A stretch of 64,000 nt of DNA from positions 3,369,501 to 3,433,500 of the forward strand of contig NZ_CP029797.1 of assembly GCF_003268595.1 (NCBI RefSeq), in the 5' to 3' direction. Every line of letters begins with the position of its first letter. Within the stretch, counting starts at the first letter, position 1. This DNA is from Paraliobacillus zengyii. Lineage in GTDB: Bacteria; Bacillota; Bacilli; Bacillales; Amphibacillaceae. The position numbers and the translations under genes are program-made. The notes below the pieces were generated by a model that searched no databases, had not been told where the DNA came from, and was given only the letters and a program-made list of their open reading frames with translations. Positions 15,907-23,410 of this stretch are shown here, piece after piece.

Positions 15907-16722
15907 TTACATCAGCTTTTTCCTGAAGTGCTCACTAACGGTTTCAATTAAAAATACTGTGATAGCAAGCATGAATAAGATCATCCCGACGCTCGCATAA
16001 TCTCGCCAACCGAGACCTTCGTTAAGTAAAAGTCCTATCCCACCTGCACCAACATATCCTAATATGGCTGCATAGCGTACATTTCCTTCAAAGCAAAATA
16101 AAGAAGTCGATAAAAAATTAGGCAATACTTGAGGGAATATTGCATGACGAAAAGCATGAATCCGCGTCATTCCAATTGATTCCATTGCTTCAAAAGCTCC
16201 CATATCAACATTCTCTATTTGTTCATATAGAAGTTTTCCAACATATGCAAGTGTAAATAAGAAGATCGCTACAGTTCCGGCAAGCGTCCCAAGACCAAAA
16301 ATAAAAGTTGCAATAAGGGCTGAAACTAATGTGGGCAGTGTCCTTAAGATACTTAGAAATACTTTTGCAAGTAAGACAATTGCTTTTTGTTTCACCATAT
16401 TAGAAGCAGCTAAAAAGGCAACTGGAATCGCTATAACGGAACCAAAAATAGAACCAAGTAAAGACATTTTTATCGTATCCATTAATGGCTGCCACAAATA
16501 TGGAAGGTACTCCCATTTAGGGGGTATCATATCTCCAATAATAACGAAAAACTGTTGCCATCTTCGTATTAAAATTTCCAATTGGAAATTAGTGAAATAT
16601 ACTGATAGCCATATCGCAATCACTATAACTAATAAAATAATAGGTGTACGTGAACGTTTCTCCAGAATGGATTTTCCGTTTGGTAATATTATTTTTTTAG
16701 GAGGAAATATTTTATCATACAT
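15907..16722 (-). CDS. phnE: Phosphonate-type ABC permease (first PhnE)
   Basis: A 271-residue membrane permease with an N-terminal anchor helix and a C-terminal GYVGAGGIGLLLNEG region typical of PhnE. The EAA loop reads GAFEAMESIGMTRIHAFRHA. It overlaps the 3' end of phnC by 8 bases, so the two are translationally coupled. Partner of the PhnE encoded immediately downstream. Confidence 0.9.
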   Translation of the reverse strand: MYDKIFPPKKIILPNGKSILEKRSRTPIILLVIVIAIWLSVYFTNFQLEILIRRWQQFFVIIGDMIPPKWEYLPYLWQPLMDTIKMSLLGSIFGSVIAIPVAFLAASNMVKQKAIVLLAKVFLSILRTLPTLVSALIATFIFGLGTLAGTVAIFLFTLAYVGKLLYEQIENVDMGAFEAMESIGMTRIHAFRHAIFPQVLPNFLSTSLFCFEGNVRYAAILGYVGAGGIGLLLNEGLGWRDYASVGMILFMLAITVFLIETVSEHFRKKLM

Positions 16723-17503
16723 ATACTTCTTTCCCCTTCTCCTCGATTTCTTCCTTTATTTCATCTAGTTTTCCCTTGTATATATAGTCAAGAATTTCAG
16801 GAGTAACTTCGTTCGCATGACCATCATAGACAATCTCTCCAGTCCGAATACCAATAATGCGATCAGCATATTCTAAAGCCACTTCGACATGGTGAATATT
16901 CATAATTACGGATATTTGCATATCTTGATTTATTTTTTTAAAATCTTTCATTACTTGTTTTGAAGTAACAGGATCCAAGGAGGCAATGGGTTCATCCGCT
17001 AAAATAATGAAAGGGTTTTGTGCCAATGTTCTTGCTAAAGCCACCCGTTGTTGTTGACCACCAGATAATTGATCTACACGCGCATAAGCCTTGTCCAAAA
17101 TTCCAACTTGATCCAAGGCAGTAAGTGCCTTTATCTTATGTTCCTTTGAAAATATTCCCGTTATTTTACGCCAAACAGGTAAGTCCGGTATAAAGGAAAC
17201 TAGGACATTTTTTAACACTGTTGTACGGGTAACTAGATTAAAAGATTGAAAAATCATTCCAATTTTCCTTCTTAGCTTTCGGACACCTTTTCCTTTTAAC
17301 TGTCCTACTTCAATATCATCCACCAGGAGTCTTCCCTCTGTGATATCATGCATCCGATTAATACATCGTAATAAAGTTGATTTACCAGCCCCAGATAAAC
17401 CAATTATGGCGACAAATTCGCCTTGTTCTATTGATAAGTTTATATCCCGCAGTGCCAATACATCTTTTCCATACCTTTTTTCAACATTTATAAATTCTAT
17501 CAT
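16715..17503 (-). CDS. phnC: Phosphonate-type ABC ATPase PhnC
   Basis: The ATPase of the importer, 262 residues from the preferred start. Walker A GLSGAGKST, signature LSGGQQQRVALAR, Walker B ILADEPIASLDP and the switch His in NIHHVEVA are all intact. I prefer the ATG at 17503 (MIEFINVEK, the usual PhnC beginning) because GGGGA precedes it by 7 bases; an ATG at 17524 would add seven residues without a ribosome site. Confidence 0.92.
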   Translation of the reverse strand: MIEFINVEKRYGKDVLALRDINLSIEQGEFVAIIGLSGAGKSTLLRCINRMHDITEGRLLVDDIEVGQLKGKGVRKLRRKIGMIFQSFNLVTRTTVLKNVLVSFIPDLPVWRKITGIFSKEHKIKALTALDQVGILDKAYARVDQLSGGQQQRVALARTLAQNPFIILADEPIASLDPVTSKQVMKDFKKINQDMQISVIMNIHHVEVALEYADRIIGIRTGEIVYDGHANEVTPEILDYIYKGKLDEIKEEIEEKGKEVYV

Positions 17504-17546
17504 GTTAAAATCCCCAATCTTCATTACAAACTTTTAAGTTTAGGTG

Positions 17547-17578
17547 AAAAGAGAACACCGTATACGATGCTCTCTTTT
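17547..17578 (-). terminator. Hairpin between phnD and phnC (first system)
   Basis: A long stem (17547-17557 with 17568-17578, extended inward) with a TATA loop sits between the binding-protein gene and the ATPase gene. It probably attenuates transcription or protects the phnD message so that the binding protein is made in excess. Confidence 0.6.
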
Positions 17579-17616
17579 TTTTACTTTTTCATACTTATTT
17601 CACTATCTTTTCCTTA

Positions 17617-18711
17617 TTAATTTAGTGATTGAACTAATTCTTGCGCTTCACGTTCTGCATCATAATCTTCAGAAGTAGCCTCCTGATATCCCTCATGATT
17701 ATAGATCGAAATAACTTCTTTCCCTTCTTCTGTTTCAGCAATATTTATAAATGCCTGCTGAAGTGCTGCTTTTAAGTCATCGTCCATGTTTTCAGAATTC
17801 TTACTCACACTAACTGTGTCGTTATAAATTCCTGATGTTACACCAATAACATTTGTTTCGTCCCAAATCGATTCTTCACGCTCAAAATCACTTTCCCAAG
17901 CCTCCGCATTATCACGACGAGCGTCTGCATAGGTAACCATTACATCAATTTGCTCTGCTGCAAGTCGTGCAAATGCACTACCGTAGGAATCCGCTTGCAC
18001 TACATTATCTAAATCTGTAATAGTTTTATCAAACTTATCATCTAACCAAAGTGCTGGATAAATATAACCTGCAGGTGATGAAGATGACATCACTGACCAC
18101 GATGCACTATTTATATCTTCAAAGCTTAATTCTTCTCCATTATTTACTTTTTCCGCTAATTCTTGTCCCTTTTCTGAAGGTCCTGCAATCATTAATGCGC
18201 GATAGTAAGTAACTTGCTCATCTGATGCATCTGTTGGTTTATTATTATTCCAATCTATAGCTTTGTCAGAATCATTATTCAATCCTGCACGAGTGGCAGT
18301 TAAAATTACTTCTGCTCCATCGTCATATAAAACATAAGTTCCACCTGGTATCAACCCAACATCTGTAGTTCCAGCCGAAAGTGCTTCTCCTACAGCCTCA
18401 TAATTTGTTCCAACGGTAATATCTACTTCTCCGATATCATAACCAAGAGAAGACATTTCTTCTATTAATAAATTTTTAAGTGGCTCAGTAGCCGTGATAA
18501 TTTCTTCTGGATCTCTTGAAGGTACAAAGCCAATAGAAAGCTTATCTAAAGATTTATTTTCTTCCACTACCTCTGCTGAAGCTTCTTCTGTTTCTGTCGT
18601 TTCTGCTTCATTTTCAGTTGCTTCTTCTTCACCCTCTTCAGAATTTCCGCAAGAGGCTAAAAATAAAACCAATAGTAATATACCTAATCCAACCATAAAT
18701 TTCTTTAACAT
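17617..18711 (-). CDS. phnD: Phosphonate-type substrate-binding lipoprotein PhnD
   Basis: A 364-residue lipoprotein: signal peptide with lipobox L-A-S-C (Cys at residue 21), an acidic Glu/Thr linker (about 25-50), then the PhnD periplasmic-binding fold beginning LSIGFVPSRDPEEI. Ser/Thr-rich positions SSSSPAGYIYPALW resemble the phosph(on)ate oxyanion site of the family. It is the first gene of phnD-phnC-phnE-phnE. A Pho-box-like array lies upstream at 18781-18818. No phosphonate-degrading gene accompanies it, so the ligand could be phosphonate, phosphite or another phosphorus compound. Confidence 0.9.
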   Translation of the reverse strand: MLKKFMVGLGILLLVLFLASCGNSEEGEEEATENEAETTETEEASAEVVEENKSLDKLSIGFVPSRDPEEIITATEPLKNLLIEEMSSLGYDIGEVDITVGTNYEAVGEALSAGTTDVGLIPGGTYVLYDDGAEVILTATRAGLNNDSDKAIDWNNNKPTDASDEQVTYYRALMIAGPSEKGQELAEKVNNGEELSFEDINSASWSVMSSSSPAGYIYPALWLDDKFDKTITDLDNVVQADSYGSAFARLAAEQIDVMVTYADARRDNAEAWESDFEREESIWDETNVIGVTSGIYNDTVSVSKNSENMDDDLKAALQQAFINIAETEEGKEVISIYNHEGYQEATSEDYDAEREAQELVQSLN

Positions 18712-18780
18712 TGTTGATCCCCTCTCTCGTATTCAATTGAACTACTACTTACTTATACTATCCATCAATTGTTTAGTAGA

Positions 18781-18818
18781 TATGAATAACATGTTAAACA
18801 TTGTTAATTTATTGTAAG
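18781..18818 (-). promoter_or_regulatory. Pho-box-like repeat array, phnD
   Basis: Repeats at 10-11-base steps: TATGAA 18781, TGTTAA 18792, TGTTAA 18802, TGTAAG 18813; on the coding strand two perfect TTAACA units and a CTTACA. This is the best match in the window to the B. subtilis PhoP box. A -10-like TAGTAT lies at 18755-18760, about 20 bases from the proximal repeat. Confidence 0.6.
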
Positions 18819-18885
18819 ATTAACTTAATATATTAATCTAAAGTTAAATGTTTCGTGTACTTTATTGAATGAAAAAGAGTAGCAA

Positions 18886-18937
18886 TAAAAAAATGATCGA
18901 TGGGTTAGTTAAAATTTAGCTACCACCATCAATCATT
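18886..18937 (-). terminator. Terminator of the secreted-protein gene
   Basis: A 12-bp stem with one G-U pair (18892-18903 with 18926-18937), followed on the minus strand by TTTTTTTATT. Confidence 0.8.
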
Positions 18938-18957
18938 TTATTAACTTCAAACTATAC

Positions 18958-20595
18958 TTATGGATTTATAATAAAATTATCAATATTGATCCGTTTACTC
19001 GAAGTCCCATTGACAACGATTTGAAAGCGAACGGATCCTGTTTCGCCCACAGAGATAGTTTTTTCTTCAAGGAAACTGCTACTTGTAAAAGGCCCAGCAA
19101 CATTTGTCCAACTACTACCACCATTGGTCGATTTCTGAAGTGACCACGTGGCACCGGTGTCACTTCCGAAATTCGCATGTGATACGGTAACTGATTCAGC
19201 AATTTCTACATCAAAATTCATCTTAATACTGCCATTGGAACGAATACGTGCAGATTGTGTGCCGTCCTTTTTATCAGATGCTAACGTACCAAGGAGTGCG
19301 TTGTCAAAATGCCATTCTCCTGAATCTAAAGAAACATTTCCAGCAGCATATGCACCTTTACTGCCACTTTCGAAATTCTCAGTGCCGTCTGTTTCAGTCG
19401 GTGGTTCTTCACCGCCTCCATCTCCATCTTCATATCCATAGGAGCCCGCACTAAAAGTAGACCTATCCCACCAATCATATCCTGGAGCTGGGCTTGCCCA
19501 TGGCTCTTGCTCAGGCTCTGTAGATGTCTCTGGATTTTCAATTGTTAATAAATCAGTCGGCTGATCTAGTTGCAGACCAGAAACCTGATCAAATGAAGTA
19601 TAGCTTTCTTGTTCTGCTAACCAATTAATCAAATTCGTTAATAATACATGATTATCCTGATCATAGAAACCATCGTACGTTGTTTTTGTTTGACCATTTT
19701 CTTCTCGTTTATATTTTGGTGTAATATCCTCAACAGGTGAAGAATCTCCAATCACTGCAACTTTTCCTAGACTTGGTTTTGAAATTGCTACATATGGACC
19801 TTCTTCTACACCACCGCCATTGTAGACACCTTGATCGACTGCGTGCGCCCATGCTTGTGTTGTCTCTTCGACATATACAATACCTTTCGCTTTATTTGGA
19901 TCAGTTATCGCAAGTGTAGAACCTGCGTGCATAGTCATTTCTGTTACATCTTCGGTAATATCAAAACTTTGCTGTGGGGAAACGATAATATCACCAGCAA
20001 TATTACCAAGTGAATTGTAACGAATACGGATTCCAAAATTATCAGACATCCAGTCAGAGCTATTCACATTCGTCATATAAAAGGAATTCGCTTCTTCTTG
20101 GCTCATGCCAAGCGTTGGATCATTCCACGCCCCTCTGCGATATCCATTAAAAACTTCTGAAGCGTCCCACCTGTTTTTATTTCTATCTGCGTTATAATGA
20201 TCTGTGATAAAAAAAATACTACCGCCTTGATCCACATAATCTAGTAATGCTTGTTGTTCTTGAGTAGAAAAAGGTATATTGGCTTCTGGAATAACAAATA
20301 CCTCATAATTCCTCAAATCACTTAAGGTAATTCTTCCTTCTTTTCTTAATTCTTTTACATAGTAGCCTTCATTTGCAATTGCTTCGGCAAAATCAGAAAA
20401 TGCACCATCAATTACCCAGTCAGCTGCTCCAGCTGTTTGACCGTGGACGTTATCAAATAACACAGACATTCCGTTAGCATTTCCAGACGGGTTAATCTCA
20501 GGTGCTGGATCTGTTGGACCCTCAGCTAAAACACTCGGAATCCCAAATCCAAATAAACTTGCTACCAACACTAAACTAATTATCATCTTCTTCAA
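18958..20595 (-). CDS. Secreted protein: GATase/ThuA-like domain plus jelly-roll module
   Basis: A 545-residue secreted protein. I chose the TTG at 20595 because GGAGGAGG lies 8 bases upstream and a clean signal peptide follows (cleavage near AEG). Residues about 37-330 look like a glutamine-amidotransferase-like or DUF4350-type fold (VLFDNVHGQT, FVIPEANIPFS, LLDYVDQGGSIFFITDHYNAD, KVAVIGDSSPVEDITP). An acidic Pro/Gly linker follows, and the last 135 residues resemble the beta-sandwich module (FESGSKGAYAAGNVSL ... WSLQKSTNGGSSW) attached to some secreted nucleases. I know no proven activity. Its promoter carries Pho-like repeats and its neighbour is the phn importer, so a role in phosphorus scavenging is possible (inference). 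Confidence 0.8.
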   Translation of the reverse strand: MKKMIISLVLVASLFGFGIPSVLAEGPTDPAPEINPSGNANGMSVLFDNVHGQTAGAADWVIDGAFSDFAEAIANEGYYVKELRKEGRITLSDLRNYEVFVIPEANIPFSTQEQQALLDYVDQGGSIFFITDHYNADRNKNRWDASEVFNGYRRGAWNDPTLGMSQEEANSFYMTNVNSSDWMSDNFGIRIRYNSLGNIAGDIIVSPQQSFDITEDVTEMTMHAGSTLAITDPNKAKGIVYVEETTQAWAHAVDQGVYNGGGVEEGPYVAISKPSLGKVAVIGDSSPVEDITPKYKREENGQTKTTYDGFYDQDNHVLLTNLINWLAEQESYTSFDQVSGLQLDQPTDLLTIENPETSTEPEQEPWASPAPGYDWWDRSTFSAGSYGYEDGDGGGEEPPTETDGTENFESGSKGAYAAGNVSLDSGEWHFDNALLGTLASDKKDGTQSARIRSNGSIKMNFDVEIAESVTVSHANFGSDTGATWSLQKSTNGGSSWTNVAGPFTSSSFLEEKTISVGETGSVRFQIVVNGTSSKRINIDNFIINP

Positions 20596-20664
20596 CGCAC
20601 ATTCCTCCTCCATTTTGAAAACTTCTTTGAACACTTACAATCTAGCATACGAATATAGAGGGGG

Positions 20665-20692
20665 TATGGAGAAGGAATTAAATTCGTGTAAA
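20665..20692 (-). promoter_or_regulatory. Pho-box-like repeats, secreted-protein gene
   Basis: TATGGA 20665, AATTAA 20676, TGTAAA 20687 at exact 11-base steps (coding strand TCCATA, TTAATT, TTTACA). The middle and outer units are fair matches, the proximal one is poor. Distance to the -10-like element is about 20 bases, as at yhcR. Confidence 0.4.
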
Positions 20693-20834
20693 TTATAATG
20701 GGTTGATAGAATAGATGAGAGTTACCTCGTTCTAAATTTAATACAAGAATAGCCTTCAGGACTTTCAAAGTTGAGTTCTTGTAGATTAACCAATAAACAC
20801 TATCTAAATATAAAGGTAACGCTTTCTCAGTAGC

Positions 20835-20868
20835 AGAAAAGGTAAAAAGTGTTTTATCACCCTTTTCT
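20835..20868 (-). terminator. Hairpin downstream of ROK gene
   Basis: An 8-bp stem (AGAAAAGG/CCTTTTCT) around an inner GTG...CAC helix, about 70 bases after the ROK stop codon. The T-tract is poor, so it is a weak terminator candidate. Confidence 0.4.
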
Positions 20869-20937
20869 AGATTAATAGGACACTTTGATATTTTTCCTCA
20901 TTAACTATAAATAAGATAACGCACTTCACCCAACACG

Positions 20938-22158
20938 CTATACGTTTACCTCACCGTTACGTTCAAACAATTCTACTAGTAATAATGCGACAGCACCTAA
21001 TGCTGTTGCTTGATCACCTAAATCCGTCAGTACGACCTCTGTTTGTTTTGCTTGAGGAGTTAGTGCTCTGGCTCTGATCGTTTTTTGTATCGCTGCTAAA
21101 ATAAAGTCACCTGATCTCGATACACCACCACCTATAATAATCTTGGAAGGATTAATCGTATGAATAAGATTAATTAAACCAATACCGATATATTCACCAG
21201 TTTCATATAATAACCGTTGTGCAAAGCTATCCCCTTGTTGCGCTGCTTGAAATACAGAAATCCCTGTTATCTTATCTAGTTTTCCTTCATAAAGGCTTTG
21301 TAGTGTGCTTTTTTCTCCTTGTTTTAAGGCTTCTGTTGTTCTTTCTGCAATGGCTGGGCCTGAAATCACAGTTTGCAAACATCCTCTATTACCACATTCG
21401 CACTGTTTTCCATTAAGATCTACTGTCATATGTCCGATTTCTCCAGCAATGCTAAACTCTCCATGATATAGCTTCCCATTAATTGTTATCCCCGCACCAA
21501 CACCATTACCAATATTAACGGCTATCATGCTAGCGAAGCCTTTTCCTTTTCCGAACCACACCTCACCGATTGCTAAAGCACGTGCATCATTTTCAACTTT
21601 TACTGTATAGTTAAATGTCTCTTCTAGCTCTGCCTTTATCGGAATATCACGTAAATCTAAGTTAGGGGCAAATAATGCAATTCCTTCAGCAACATCGACT
21701 ACACCATGCATCGCGACACCGATACCAATTATTTTATCTTCTATAGAAGCATTCATTTGTAATAGATTATGAATACTATTTTTTAAAGTCACAAGAAATG
21801 ATTCTTTAGAAATAGGAGTAGTTATCTCAGTAGTATTGTTGGCAGTAATTCTCCCAGAAAGATCAGTAAGAATACATTCAATTTCTGTTGGCCCGGCATC
21901 TACACCAATAATATAAAATCCTAGATGATTTATGACAAGCATCGTTGGTTTTCGTCCTCCTTGTGAGGTACCTTGCACACTTTCTTTCACAATATCCTGT
22001 TCTATCAATTCCTTGACAATGCTTCCGACTGTCGGTGGTGTTAATTTTGTGTCCTTTGCAATTTGCGCTCTCGATATAGGACCATCGTTTACAATTTTAT
22101 TTAAAATAACTGACTTATTTAATGACTTCATCCATTGAAAGCTTCCTGTTTGTACCAC
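20938..22158 (-). CDS. ROK-family transcriptional repressor
   Basis: A 406-residue XylR/NagC-like repressor. An N-terminal winged HTH (about 14-75, GPISRAQIAKDTKLTPPTVGSIV) is followed by the ROK sugar-kinase fold with IGVDAG, GIGVAMHGVVD, the EIGHMTVDLNG signature and the zinc motif C-E-C-G-N-R-G-C. The start is GTG after GAGGCGG. It is not beside a sugar operon. Its promoter has the same 15-mer (22206-22220) as the galKETM promoter, so it may repress itself and the gal operon (inference). Xylose control is the alternative suggested by homology. Confidence 0.85.
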   Translation of the reverse strand: MVQTGSFQWMKSLNKSVILNKIVNDGPISRAQIAKDTKLTPPTVGSIVKELIEQDIVKESVQGTSQGGRKPTMLVINHLGFYIIGVDAGPTEIECILTDLSGRITANNTTEITTPISKESFLVTLKNSIHNLLQMNASIEDKIIGIGVAMHGVVDVAEGIALFAPNLDLRDIPIKAELEETFNYTVKVENDARALAIGEVWFGKGKGFASMIAVNIGNGVGAGITINGKLYHGEFSIAGEIGHMTVDLNGKQCECGNRGCLQTVISGPAIAERTTEALKQGEKSTLQSLYEGKLDKITGISVFQAAQQGDSFAQRLLYETGEYIGIGLINLIHTINPSKIIIGGGVSRSGDFILAAIQKTIRARALTPQAKQTEVVLTDLGDQATALGAVALLLVELFERNGEVNV

Positions 22159-22205
22159 TATACTTCCGCCTCTCTTGGTATCTTAACTATTGATATTAGC
22201 ACATT

Positions 22206-22220
22206 AATTAATTTAATTAA
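22206..22220 (-). promoter_or_regulatory. Putative autoregulatory ROK operator
   Basis: AATTAATTTAATTAA, identical to the site at the gal promoter. On the minus strand it overlaps the predicted -35 (TTTAAT) and spacer of an extended -10 promoter (TGCTAATAT) for the ROK gene. Confidence 0.5.
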
Positions 22221-22241
22221 ACAAGAAATTAAACAGAAAGA

Positions 22242-22267
22242 AAGCTTACCCTGTTAAGAGTAAGCTT
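22242..22267 (-). terminator. Terminator of aldo/keto reductase gene
   Basis: An 8-bp stem AAGCTTAC/GTAAGCTT with a 10-base loop, followed on the minus strand by TTCTTTCTGTTT. Confidence 0.75.
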
Positions 22268-22280
22268 GATTCTCTATCTT

Positions 22281-23264
22281 TTAATAGCCACCACGAATAT
22301 GTTCGTGTACTTCTTTATCGTAAAATGTTTTGATCTTTTCTAATTCAGCAGAAGAAAATGCAGGCACATTTACTGCTTGAAGATTATCTTCTACTTGTTG
22401 AACGTTTTTAAAGCCAGGAATAACTGTTGAAATCTCCTCTTGTTGCATAATCCACTTTAATGCAGCTCGAGTCATATTACCTCGATCCTCTTTGACCCAA
22501 TTAAGTTGATTACTAAGTGCAACTCCTTTTTCAAAAGGTAAACCACCAAATGTTTCGCCAACATTGAATGCATCTCCATTTTGGTTGAACTTGCGATGAT
22601 CATCTTCTTCAAATTGATGATTGGAAGTGAATTTACCTGTTAATAAGCCACTTGCAAGTGGCACACGGGCTATTATTCCAACACCACTTTGTTTAGCTTT
22701 TGGAAATAGTTCTGCTAATGGTTTTTGCCGTAGCATATTAAAAATCACTTGGAGCGTACTGACATTCTCTTGTTCTAAACATAAGAGCCCCTCTTCAACG
22801 GTTTCCACACTAACACCATAGTTCCGGATTTTGCCTTGCTGTTTCAGTTTGTCTAATACACCAAATACGTTGCCATCTTTTAATATCTCTAGTGGAGGAC
22901 AATGAATTTGATATAAATCAAGTTGATCACGATTTAACCTTTTAAGTGTATTTTCTAAGTATGCTGTCACTGATTTCTCTGAATATGTTTCTAGATCATG
23001 CACATCACCAGCTCGACAAAACTTTGATGCGATGTGAATCTCAGATTCTTTTCCTTTAGTCGCTTTTGCTAATAGTTCTTCACTATGTCCATCTCCATAT
23101 ACATCGGCTGTATCAAAAAAGTTAACCCCCGCACCCATCGCGTATTCGAGAGCTTTTAATGCTTCTTTATCATTAGTTTTGCCCCATGCACCGCCAATAG
23201 CCCATGTACCAAAACTTAATTCGCTAACTTTTAAATCGGTCTTTCCAAGTTGATTATAGCGCAT
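22281..23264 (-). CDS. Aldo/keto reductase
   Basis: A 327-residue NADPH-dependent aldo/keto reductase. The catalytic tetrad is visible: Asp and Tyr in FFDTADVYGDG, Lys in HIASKFC and His in YQIHCPP. I chose the ATG at 23264 (MRYNQLGKTDL), 8 bases after GGGAG; a GTG three codons earlier lies within that site. Stand-alone gene; substrate unknown. General carbonyl detoxification is likely for the family. Confidence 0.88.
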   Translation of the reverse strand: MRYNQLGKTDLKVSELSFGTWAIGGAWGKTNDKEALKALEYAMGAGVNFFDTADVYGDGHSEELLAKATKGKESEIHIASKFCRAGDVHDLETYSEKSVTAYLENTLKRLNRDQLDLYQIHCPPLEILKDGNVFGVLDKLKQQGKIRNYGVSVETVEEGLLCLEQENVSTLQVIFNMLRQKPLAELFPKAKQSGVGIIARVPLASGLLTGKFTSNHQFEEDDHRKFNQNGDAFNVGETFGGLPFEKGVALSNQLNWVKEDRGNMTRAALKWIMQQEEISTVIPGFKNVQQVEDNLQAVNVPAFSSAELEKIKTFYDKEVHEHIRGGY

Positions 23265-23410
23265 ACTAGTCACTCCCTTTTATTTTGGTTGCGTTTTCAC
23301 TACCAGTTTACTATATATCGTTAGCCGAAAGAAGTAATTTGATTGAATGAAAGATTAGACCTTTAATTACTTAGCAATCAATGGAAAGTGATATCGATGA
23401 ACTAGCCTTA

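Larger units (their letters stand above)
20596..20937. other. Gap between ROK gene and secreted-protein gene
   Basis: A 342-base gap. The left part carries the promoter of the secreted-protein gene: an extended -10-like TGCTAGATT at 20639-20647 (minus strand) and Pho-like repeats at 20665-20692. A hairpin at 20835-20868 follows the ROK gene. The rest shows nothing I recognise. Confidence 0.6.
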
